Shown here: positions 1-5,740 of the stretch, piece after piece
How the letters are laid out: every line of letters begins with the position of its first letter
How positions within the stretch are numbered: position 1 is the stretch's first letter
Assembly (NCBI GenBank): GCA_028277295.1
Contig: JANQGN010000698.1
Span: 1 to 8,053 of the forward strand
Length of the DNA: 8,053 nucleotides
Direction of reading: 5' to 3'
Source of the DNA: Rhodospira sp.
Lineage (GTDB): Bacteria; Pseudomonadota; Alphaproteobacteria; Rhodospirillales; Rhodospirillaceae
Position numbers and translations under genes: made by a program
The notes under the pieces: model-generated
Databases searched by the model: none
The model's input: the letters and a program-made list of their open reading frames with translations, nothing else
Told to the model about the DNA's origin: nothing

Positions 1-1
1 C

Positions 2-64
2 AAACAGCTTCGACTTGGCCAACAACCCCGCAAAGCCCTGCCCCCCGTCGCCGCCAACGCCTGA
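2..64 (+). CDS. Possible C-terminal tail of an upstream protein (partial)
   Basis: One + frame is open from the left edge and ends at TGA 62-64. It gives 20 residues beginning KQLRLGQQ and ending PVAANA. There is too little sequence to recognise a family. It is listed because a basic, proline- and alanine-rich tail is common at the ends of type I secretion ABC ATPases, and the next gene downstream is the adaptor that normally follows such an ATPase. That link is inference from context. The other + frames are also open here, so the frame choice is not secure. Confidence 0.3.
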   Translation, partial: KQLRLGQQPRKALPPVAANA

Positions 65-269
65 GAACCCGGCAGGACAGTCTCGAAGACCGCCGTGTAT
101 TGTGTATCCGCCGCCGAGCAGCATACCTTACATGGTGTTCATCAGGGCTTTCCGGACAGACGCGAAGAAACGCATCCGACATGTCCCGATGCGCAGTCTG
201 TGTTGGGTCCCTCGTCCCCCCGGTTGTCGAGCGAGTCGAGGCTTTTCGGACAGATCGTGAGACCGCTCC
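65..269 (+). other. Leader region upstream of the HlyD-type gene
   Basis: This stretch of about 200 bases has no convincing gene; the open frames here are short and proline- or arginine-rich. It holds a spaced near-repeat (146-160 and 240-254, 14 of 15 bases identical). A very weak promoter-like pair, TTGTGT at 100-105 and TACCTT at 124-129 with an 18-base spacer, can be drawn, but the -10 matches only 3 of 6 consensus bases. The ribosome-binding site for the next gene is also weak: GTGAG about 9 bases before its ATG. Confidence 0.3.
146..254 (+). repeat. Spaced 15-base direct near-repeat upstream of the adaptor gene
   Basis: GGCTTTCCGGACAGA at 146-160 and GGCTTTTCGGACAGA at 240-254 differ at one base and lie 94 bases apart, so they are not on the same face of an integral helical turn with certainty. 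The second copy ends 15 bases before the ATG of the HlyD-type gene. The pair could be a regulator-binding repeat or the trace of a small duplication; the sequence cannot distinguish these. Confidence 0.35.
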
Positions 270-1679
270 ATGACCTCCCTGCCCGTCGTTGTTCGCCCCC
301 CAAAAAACCCGAACAAAGACCTGACCGCGGTGGAGTCACGCGCGGACCAACTCGCCCTGTTGAACCGACATCAGAAGCGCACGGTGCGCACGGGCTGGCT
401 GATCGTGTTTCTGTTCTTCGGTGTGCTGGGGGGCTGGGCGGCGGCGATGCCCTTGAGTGGCGCGATCATCGCCAACGGGTCCCTGGTGGTCCAGGGCCGC
501 AACAAGCCCGTTCAGCACTACGGAGGCGGGATCGTCGCGGAGGTCCTGGTCAAGACCGGTGACGTGGTCCAGGCCGGTGACGTGGTGGTGCGGCTGGATC
601 CGACCAACACCCGCGCGTCGGCGGAAATCAGCGAATCGCGTTACTTCGCGGCCCTGGCAGAGGAGGCACGCCTGCTGGCCGAACGCGACAACGACGATCA
701 CGTGACCTATCCGCGAGTCTTGTTGGATGTGGTGGAGACGAAACCAGAGGTCCAGACGTTCATTGATGCCCAGGAAAAGGTGTTCGAGGCCCGTCGCGTG
801 ACCCTTGACAGCCAAGGCGGCTTGCTCAAAGAGAGAATTCTACAGTCGCGCGAGGAAATCACCGGCCTGACGGCTCAAATTCAGAGCGTCGACACCCAGT
901 TGTCCTTGATCCAGGACGAGCTTGAGTCGGTTCAATACCTGTTCGATCAGGGGTTGGCGCCCAAGGCCCGGCTTCTGGCCCTGCAACGTCAGGAAGCCGA
1001 TCTGATCGGCCGCAAGGGTCGGCTGGAAAGCACCGTGGCGCGCACGGAGCAGAGCATCAATGAAGTCCACCTGCGCGACGAGAACCTGCGAGACCGCTTC
1101 TACGCGGACGTTGTTGAGCGGCTCAAGAACGTCCGCGCGACCCTCAAGGACCTGGAGGAGCGGCGCACCGTCGCGGCGGCCGCCGCCGAACGCACCGATG
1201 TGCGCGCGCCGGCCACCGGGATCATTCAAGAGCTTGAGGTATCCACCATCGGCCAGGTCGTGGCCAACGGCCAGGTCCTTATGGAGATCGTGCCTCTGGA
1301 CACGCCCATGCAGATCGCGCTGCGCATTTCGCCGGCGGATATTGATGACGTGTATGTCGGTCAGAAGGCGAACATCCAGCTCCTGTTCTACAACTTCCGG
1401 ACCTTCAGCAAGAAGCTTCACGGCGAGGTGTCCTTCGTCGGGGCAGATATAAGTAAACCTGACAACTACATCGATGCCCAGAAGTACCCAACCGGTTACT
1501 ACGAAATGAAAGTCATACTCTATGATGAAGATATCGAACGTTATAGAAAATCCGATAACATCGAACTCTTCAACGGCGCGCCCGTCATGGTGATCTTGCC
1601 CACAATAGACAGAACAGTCCTGGAGTACCTCCTTGGTCCGATCATGGTCGGCCTTGAGCAAGCGTTCCGCGAACGCTGA
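270..1679 (+). CDS. HlyD family type I secretion periplasmic adaptor (membrane fusion protein)
   Basis: This 469-residue protein would bridge an inner-membrane ABC exporter and a TolC-type outer-membrane channel, allowing one-step secretion of a protein substrate. A short cytoplasmic N-terminus is followed by a single membrane segment (about 41-60). Next come the first half of the lipoyl/beta-barrel region (about 65-112, with GGGIVAEVLVKTGDVVQAGD), a long charged coiled-coil stretch (about 115-305) and the returning lipoyl half (RAPATGIIQ, about 312-342). The C-terminal barrel ends in ERTALSYLL-like sequence (DRTVLEYLLGPI, 448-459) and FRER, as in PrtE/HlyD proteins. Length is normal for the family. 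The ATG is followed directly by a typical N-terminus, although its ribosome-binding site is weak. The partner ATPase probably lies left of the window, and no secreted substrate is visible. Residues 393-432 are encoded by unusually AT-rich DNA. Confidence 0.93.
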   Translation: MTSLPVVVRPPKNPNKDLTAVESRADQLALLNRHQKRTVRTGWLIVFLFFGVLGGWAAAMPLSGAIIANGSLVVQGRNKPVQHYGGGIVAEVLVKTGDVVQAGDVVVRLDPTNTRASAEISESRYFAALAEEARLLAERDNDDHVTYPRVLLDVVETKPEVQTFIDAQEKVFEARRVTLDSQGGLLKERILQSREEITGLTAQIQSVDTQLSLIQDELESVQYLFDQGLAPKARLLALQRQEADLIGRKGRLESTVARTEQSINEVHLRDENLRDRFYADVVERLKNVRATLKDLEERRTVAAAAAERTDVRAPATGIIQELEVSTIGQVVANGQVLMEIVPLDTPMQIALRISPADIDDVYVGQKANIQLLFYNFRTFSKKLHGEVSFVGADISKPDNYIDAQKYPTGYYEMKVILYDEDIERYRKSDNIELFNGAPVMVILPTIDRTVLEYLLGPIMVGLEQAFRER

Positions 1680-1716
1680 CCCCGCCCTCCGCCCGGATCG
1701 CCGTTGGGATCACCAG

Positions 1717-1761
1717 AGCAAATCCCGAGCGATCCGGACCGGATCGCGACGACGATTTGCT
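1717..1761. repeat. Long imperfect hairpin between convergent genes
   Basis: The lower arms AGCAAATC (1717-1724) and GATTTGCT (1754-1761) pair over 8 bases. Inside them, GCGATCCGG (1729-1737) and CCGGATCGC (1739-1747) are perfectly complementary around one A. Four and six unpaired bases separate the two stems. It lies between the stop of the HlyD-type gene and the stop of the convergent cyclotransferase gene, so it could act as a terminator or RNA-stability element. No run of T follows it on either strand, so it is not a classical intrinsic terminator. With the flanking AT-rich sequence it may be part of a dispersed intergenic repeat. Confidence 0.6.
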
Positions 1762-1794
1762 TGAAAAACAAACTGATAGAGCATGCTGGGTGAT

Positions 1795-2253
1795 TCAGAA
1801 ATCGCACAACGTGTTCCGGCGGTGACGGGGGGACGCCTCCGCATCGGCGAGCGCCGCCCGCAGGAGAGCCAGATCAAGCCCCCAGTCCGCGAATCCATCC
1901 AGAATATGCTGGACGTAGTCCGGCGCCGGTGGACCGCGACGATCATCAACCTTGATGTAGGTCAACACCTGTGCCCCATCGCCCTCGGGCACGGGTCTGG
2001 GCACGGTCAGGGTGGCGCGCCGATAGCGGCCCTCCGCCACCCCCTCGACCTGGTCCAGGGCGCGCGCACAGGCGGGGGAGAGATGATACACGGCCGCGGC
2101 CAGCCGGCCCTCGGCGTCCGAGGCGATCGTCGCCACCCTCTCGAACCGCAGCACCCAGCCCGGCAGAGTGACGGGCCACAGCGGCCGCGCCGCCGGGCAG
2201 CGCCGCGCCATGCGGGTACGGCTGAGGTTCGATCCGTAAGCCAGATACAACAC
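1795..2253 (-). CDS. Gamma-glutamylcyclotransferase-like protein (GGCT/AIG2 fold)
   Basis: This 152-residue protein probably belongs to the gamma-glutamylcyclotransferase family, whose members release 5-oxoproline from gamma-glutamyl amines or peptides in the cytoplasm. The hallmark LAYGSNLS (residues 4-11) at the N-terminus is the substrate-binding loop. VEGVAEGRY (69-77) contains the expected catalytic glutamate (E70), and LTYIKVDD (97-104) and DYVQHILDG (112-120) follow the usual pattern. GTG at 2253 is preferred because AAGAGGA lies 10 bases upstream and the family motif normally begins within a few residues of the start. A longer GTG start at 2319 lacks a good ribosome-binding site and would overlap the TATAGT box. 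The substrate cannot be named; AIG2-like relatives act on other gamma-linked amines. The last residues (NTLCDF) run into a possible dispersed repeat. Confidence 0.82.
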   Translation of the reverse strand: MLYLAYGSNLSRTRMARRCPAARPLWPVTLPGWVLRFERVATIASDAEGRLAAAVYHLSPACARALDQVEGVAEGRYRRATLTVPRPVPEGDGAQVLTYIKVDDRRGPPAPDYVQHILDGFADWGLDLALLRAALADAEASPRHRRNTLCDF

Positions 2254-2295
2254 CTCGGGATCATCCTCTTGGGCGCGGGCGTGCCGACGCGGCCC

Positions 2296-2325
2296 TTGGC
2301 GGTCGCCGGACGCGACCACTATAGT
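2296..2325 (+). promoter_or_regulatory. Probable sigma70-type promoter for the DUF192/acetyltransferase pair
   Basis: TTGGCG (2296-2301, 4 of 6 consensus bases) and TATAGT (2320-2325, 5 of 6) are separated by 18 bases and point toward the DUF192 gene. This would leave a leader of about 70 bases. The -10 lies in the palindrome ACTATAGT (2318-2325), so TATAGT also reads on the - strand toward the cyclotransferase gene. The - strand -35 position 17 bases away (TTCCGT) is poor. Assigned by eye only. Confidence 0.38.
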
Positions 2326-2403
2326 CGGCCTTGATCGGCAACGGAACGGCCACCTGGATTCAAGCGCCCGCCGCCCCGCCACGACGCCCTCCGAGGAGAC
2401 TCC

Positions 2404-2922
2404 ATGCCCGCCCAGCCCTCTCGCCGCCGCCTCCTCCGCCGGGCCGTTCTGGGGGGGCTGCTCACGGCCGGCCTGCTGGGCATTGGGGCGAGGGCCGCAC
2501 GGGCCATTGGACCCTCGCCCGTCACCTTTCCCGCCGACCGGGTGGCGATCCTGACCCATGATGGCCGCCGCTACACCTTCTCGGTGGAGGTGGCCAGCAC
2601 CCCGACACAGCGGGCCCGGGGGCTGATGTATCGGCGCGAGCTGGCCCCGGATCATGGCATGCTGTTCGATTTCGGAGGCGTGGGGACCCGCGCCATGTGG
2701 ATGAAGAACACCTATGTATCCCTCGACATCTTGTTCCTGGAGGCGGACGGCCGTATCTGGTCGATCGCCCCGGAGACAACGCCTCTCTCGGAGGTCATCA
2801 TCCCCGCCCAAGGCCCCATCCGCGCCGCCCTGGAGCTGAACGCCGGCACCTGCCGCCTCCTGGGGATCGAGGTGGGCGACCTCGTTCAGCACCCGCTGTT
2901 TGGCCATCCACCCGTGGAGTAG
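2404..2922 (+). CDS. Exported DUF192 family protein with Tat-like signal peptide
   Basis: This 172-residue protein has a mature domain matching the DUF192 (COG1430) pattern. VEVASTPTQRARGLMYR (61-77), GMLFDF (85-90), MWMKNTYVSLDILF (98-111), ETTPLSEVI (124-132) and LELNAGTCRLLGIEVGD (143-159) are its conserved blocks. The family has no well-established biochemical role. The N-terminus reads SRRRLLR (6-12), a twin-arginine-like motif, then a hydrophobic segment (about 14-28) and an alanine-rich cleavage region (AARA, about 31-34). This suggests export to the periplasm, perhaps after folding. The start is secure: GAGGAG sits 5 bases before the ATG. The acetyltransferase gene follows after 56 bases on the same strand, so co-transcription is likely, but no shared function is evident. 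Confidence 0.88.
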   Translation: MPAQPSRRRLLRRAVLGGLLTAGLLGIGARAARAIGPSPVTFPADRVAILTHDGRRYTFSVEVASTPTQRARGLMYRRELAPDHGMLFDFGGVGTRAMWMKNTYVSLDILFLEADGRIWSIAPETTPLSEVIIPAQGPIRAALELNAGTCRLLGIEVGDLVQHPLFGHPPVE

Positions 2923-2978
2923 GCGGCCGGCGCATGATGGCGCATGATCTCGTCACACCTCATCAAAGGACCCAGCTT

Positions 2979-3551
2979 ATGCCCCGCGAAAAACAGAAAA
3001 TGCTGGCCGGGGAACTCTATGATCCGGGCGATCGGCAGTTGTGCGAGGAGCGATCCAGGGCACAACGCTTCATGCGCCTTTACAATCAAACCATCGTCGA
3101 TGACAGATCGATTCGCAAAACGCTCCTGGATGCCCACTTCGGCCGAGTCGGGGAACGCTGCGTCCTGCGCGCCCCCATCTATCTCGACTACGGATACAAT
3201 ATCTTTCTTGGCGACCAGGTGTTCATGAACTACGGCTGCGTCCTGTTGGATGTCTGCCCCATCACCATTGGCTCGGACACACAGATCGGCCCCGGCGTTC
3301 AGTTCTATGCCGCGGATCATCCGCGCGGCGCGAAGGACCGGTCCAGCGGCCTGGAGCTGGGTCGCCCCATCACCATTGGCCGCAACGTCTGGATCGGTGG
3401 TCACGCCATCATCTTGCCCGGCATCACCATCGGCGATGACGCCGTGGTCGGCGCCGGCAGCGTTGTGACCAAGGACGTGCCGCCCGGCGCGACGGTCGCG
3501 GGCAACCCCGCCCGACGGGTCGGGGGGGACCGTCTTCAGAGCACGGCGTAA
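2979..3551 (+). CDS. Hexapeptide-repeat O-acetyltransferase (Maa/LacA/NodL type)
   Basis: This 190-residue cytoplasmic enzyme should transfer acetyl from acetyl-CoA to a sugar hydroxyl. The N-terminal Mac domain (MLAGELYDPGDRQL, 8-21, through about 55) precedes a left-handed beta-helix of hexapeptide repeats (about 58-165; for example ITIGRNVWIGG, 131-141, and ITIGDDAVVGAGSVVTKDV, 149-167). The catalytic histidine is H114 in YAADHP, as in LacA/Maa. The end VAGNPARRV (173-181) is typical. Length fits the maltose/galactoside acetyltransferase group, but the acceptor (maltose, galactoside, lipochitooligosaccharide or another glycan) cannot be read from sequence, so no gene symbol is given. ATG 2979 has AAAGGA 8 bases upstream. 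An in-frame ATG at 2934 would add 15 residues but has no ribosome-binding site. It lies downstream of the DUF192 gene and converges on the oxidoreductase gene. Confidence 0.92.
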   Translation: MPREKQKMLAGELYDPGDRQLCEERSRAQRFMRLYNQTIVDDRSIRKTLLDAHFGRVGERCVLRAPIYLDYGYNIFLGDQVFMNYGCVLLDVCPITIGSDTQIGPGVQFYAADHPRGAKDRSSGLELGRPITIGRNVWIGGHAIILPGITIGDDAVVGAGSVVTKDVPPGATVAGNPARRVGGDRLQSTA

Positions 3552-3564
3552 CGCCGCGGCGCGT

Positions 3565-3605
3565 GGCACGGCGGACCGTCCAAGTCTACGACAGTCCGCC
3601 GCGCC
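3565..3605. terminator. Hairpin between convergent genes, possible two-way terminator
   Basis: GGCACGGCGGAC (3565-3576) and GTCCGCCGCGCC (3594-3605) pair at 11 of 12 positions around a 17-base loop. It sits between the acetyltransferase stop (3551) and the oxidoreductase stop (3618). There is no T-run on either side, so it may work only weakly, or with Rho, or may mainly protect 3' ends. A separate 10-base palindrome CGCCGCGGCG lies at 3552-3561. Confidence 0.5.
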
Positions 3606-3617
3606 GAAGAGACTCCC

Positions 3618-4859
3618 TCACCCGCTCCGCTTGTTGGCGCGGGCATCGGCGCAGCGCCGCAGGAACGCCGGATCCACCGGGTCGACCGCCCCGAAGCGGT
3701 CGGGCCGGAACGCCGACAGATCCCAGGGGGCCTCGGCGCCCACTGCCAGGGCGGCGGCGGCGCGACCGACGCCCCCCGAGGTGGCGATGCCGGCGCCCGA
3801 ACAGCCGGTCACCGCGATGAATCCCTCGATACCCGGCCAAGGGCCGATGACGAACTGTCCGTCCGGCGTGTAGGCGGAGGCGGCCGAAATGTAGTGGGCC
3901 ACCGGCTCCGACCCCAGTCCGTCCCAGAACGGGCGGAACAATTCCAACCCCTCGGCCAGGGAGTCCCAGCCCGCGTCGTCATGGCCGAAGGCGAAACCAC
4001 GCGGGTCGGGCGGGTAGACGCGGGGATCGGCGGCCACGCACACCCGGTCGCGGAAGCCGTAGAGCAGACCGCCCACCTCGGGCCGCGAATAGAACCGGCC
4101 ATCGGGCGCGAAGACCATGGCCTGATCCCGGGGAAACCGCGCCTCGTCCGGCGCCGTGATCCAGTAGTGGCTGCGCACCGGCGCCAGCGGCAGGCGGGCG
4201 CCGGCCCACAGCCCCACCAGGCCGGACCAGGGACCGGCGGCGCAGACAACGGCGCCACAGGCGATGGCCCCCCTGTCGGTCTCCACCCCCGTCACGCGAT
4301 CGCCAGCACGCGCCAGGCCGGTGACCGTCACCCCCTGATGGATGCCGGCGCCAGCCGCCCTGGCCGCGCGGGCATAGGCGCTGCCGAGCAGATACGGGTC
4401 GACAAAGCCATCCTGGGGAAAGAACGCGAAGGACCAAGCAGGGTCGGCGGTCAACCAGGACACCTTGGCGCGGGCCGCGTCGGCGTCCAGCCAGTCCACG
4501 TGATCACCCTCGGTCCGGGCGGCCTCCACCTGGGCGCGCAACGCCGCCTTGGTGCCGTCCGACACCCCCACATGCAAGGCGCCGTTACGGTGCAACCCCA
4601 GACCCTCGCCGAGCGCGGCCTCGAAGTGAGCAATGCAGGCGTAGGTCTCGCGCACCATCGCCCGCAGGCATGCCGTCGAGCGCGCCCGGGGCATCAAGGC
4701 GGCGCCATGGCTGGTGGTGGCGGCGGACAGGGCGCGGCGCTCCAGCACCGCGACGCTGGCCCCATGGTGGCGCCGCAGGGCCTCGGCGGTGGCCGCGCCC
4801 CAGATGCCGCCACCGATCACGGCCACGTCGACCGTGGCCGGAAGAGCGTCATGGCTCAT
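3618..4859 (-). CDS. FAD-dependent oxidoreductase of the DAO family (amine/aminophosphonate oxidase candidate)
   Basis: This 413-residue flavoenzyme belongs to the D-amino-acid oxidase/sarcosine oxidase superfamily, which oxidises C-N bonds of amines. Its Rossmann motif VAVIGGGIWGAATAEALRR (12-30) binds FAD, ending at acidic E40 in VLER. Near the C-terminus GPWPGIEGFIAVTGCSGAGI is the second FAD-contact region of the family. TTSHGAA (48-54) puts H51 where dimethylglycine and sarcosine dehydrogenases carry a TTWH histidine covalently bound to FAD; equivalence here is inference. The ATG overlaps the phnX stop by four bases (ATGA), so the two are translationally coupled. Related flavoenzymes recur in phosphonate clusters, and some are reported to oxidise N-methylated 2-aminoethylphosphonate to phosphonoacetaldehyde. 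That role fits here but is not proven. Glycine- or sarcosine-type oxidation remains an alternative. Confidence 0.85.
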   Translation of the reverse strand: MSHDALPATVDVAVIGGGIWGAATAEALRRHHGASVAVLERRALSAATTSHGAALMPRARSTACLRAMVRETYACIAHFEAALGEGLGLHRNGALHVGVSDGTKAALRAQVEAARTEGDHVDWLDADAARAKVSWLTADPAWSFAFFPQDGFVDPYLLGSAYARAARAAGAGIHQGVTVTGLARAGDRVTGVETDRGAIACGAVVCAAGPWSGLVGLWAGARLPLAPVRSHYWITAPDEARFPRDQAMVFAPDGRFYSRPEVGGLLYGFRDRVCVAADPRVYPPDPRGFAFGHDDAGWDSLAEGLELFRPFWDGLGSEPVAHYISAASAYTPDGQFVIGPWPGIEGFIAVTGCSGAGIATSGGVGRAAAALAVGAEAPWDLSAFRPDRFGAVDPVDPAFLRRCADARANKRSG

Positions 4860-5704
4860 GGCATCTCTCCCCGCGCCAAGTGCGCCTCGATGGCGTCGAT
4901 CACGTCGAGGAGATCGGCCACGCCCGGGATGGTGAAATGGGCCCCGGCGCGGGTCAGGGTGTCGGCGGCGGCCAGGCGGCGGGCGGCTCGTTCGGCCTCG
5001 GGCAGGGCGTCCAGGTCGGCGCGGGACAGCCCCATCTCGCTGCCCGTCTCAGTGACGGCCACGGTCCAGACGCCAGCGTTCAACCCTTCCTCGATGTCGG
5101 CCACGGTGTCGCCGACCTTGACCACGGCCGCCGGTGGCCAGGCGTCGAGCGCGATCATCGCCTGGAAAAGCTGATGCGGCGCCGGCCGGCCCCTGCCCCC
5201 CGGGGGCAGGTCGTCGATGCAGACGGTGATGTCGGGGGCATAGCCCTGGGCGGTGGTGGCGGGTGTCACGGCCTCCATGATGGCCCGCGTATAGCCGGTG
5301 GTCGCGCCGACGCGGACACCGCGCGCGCGCAGGGCGTCGGTGGTCGTGGCCGCGCCCGGCACCAGGTAGGCGTGACGGCCCGCGCTGACGATCTGGCGCG
5401 GGGTGACGTCGGCATAGACCGCCTGGGCGTCCGCCTCGGTGAAGGCGGCGCCGTCGTGCGCGGCGCGCCAGCGCTCGGCCACCGCCGGCATGGCGCCGAT
5501 GTCGCGCACATGGTCCAGCTTGCCCCGGCCCATGGGGGCGCGGGCCTCGGCCTCGGAGATCGGCACGCCGAAGGCGGCGAAGGCGTCCTGGAAGGCGCCC
5601 ATGGGGGCCAGGCTGCCATGGTCCACCATGGTGCCGGCCCAGTCGAACACACAGGCCACCACCGGCCCGCGATAGCTGCGACGATAAACAAAGGATGCGG
5701 TCAT
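4856..5704 (-). CDS. phnX: Phosphonoacetaldehyde hydrolase (phosphonatase)
   Basis: This 282-residue HAD-superfamily enzyme cleaves the C-P bond of phosphonoacetaldehyde to acetaldehyde and phosphate in the cytoplasm. FDWAGTMVDHGS (20-31) holds the nucleophile D21. MGRGKLDHV (58-66) holds K62, equivalent to the Schiff-base lysine (K53 of the Bacillus cereus enzyme), which separates true phosphonatases from phosphonatase-like relatives. TTGYTR (135-140), KVGDTVADIEEG (196-207) and GAHFTI (254-259) also match. ATG 5704 is preferred: AAAGGAG lies about 12 bases upstream. An upstream in-frame ATG at 5731 would add nine residues but has no ribosome-binding site. Relative to the Bacillus enzyme, two extra residues occur in the loop after DD (164-165, LPPGGRGRPAP), encoded by a perfect GC-rich palindrome. 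Its stop overlaps the oxidoreductase start, and it follows the DppF-type gene after 36 bases. Confidence 0.93.
   Translation of the reverse strand: MTASFVYRRSYRGPVVACVFDWAGTMVDHGSLAPMGAFQDAFAAFGVPISEAEARAPMGRGKLDHVRDIGAMPAVAERWRAAHDGAAFTEADAQAVYADVTPRQIVSAGRHAYLVPGAATTTDALRARGVRVGATTGYTRAIMEAVTPATTAQGYAPDITVCIDDLPPGGRGRPAPHQLFQAMIALDAWPPAAVVKVGDTVADIEEGLNAGVWTVAVTETGSEMGLSRADLDALPEAERAARRLAAADTLTRAGAHFTIPGVADLLDVIDAIEAHLARGEMP
5192..5210. repeat. GC-only palindrome inside phnX
   Basis: CCTGCCCCC (5192-5200) and GGGGGCAGG (5202-5210) are perfectly complementary around one C. It encodes residues about 165-171 of PhnX, where that protein carries two residues more than the Bacillus cereus enzyme. 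On the coding strand GGGGGC is directly followed by AGGGGC, a near tandem 6-mer that could have arisen by replication slippage. Confidence 0.6.
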
Positions 5705-5740
5705 ACCGCGACAACACTCCTTTCGGATCATGAGAGAAAA

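Noticed and set aside
128..339. Short - strand open frames in the leader of the HlyD-type gene
   Set aside because: No ribosome-binding site or motif, and they run into the antisense of a well-supported gene.
2254..2907. Long open extension of the cyclotransferase frame, up to an ATG at 2907
   Set aside because: It is antisense to the well-supported DUF192 gene, has low-complexity composition, and the conserved domain begins only at about 2253.
2930..2949. Tandem decamer GCGCATGATG / GCGCATGATC after the DUF192 gene
   Set aside because: Only two short copies; chance or a trivial duplication in a short spacer is likely.
2697..2978. Upstream extension of the acetyltransferase frame into the DUF192 gene
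   Set aside because: Residues before ATG 2979 match nothing in the family, and AAAGGA is placed 8 bases before 2979.
3894..5174. 426-codon open frame on the + strand
   Set aside because: It spans antisense to two overlapping real genes and has shadow-type composition.
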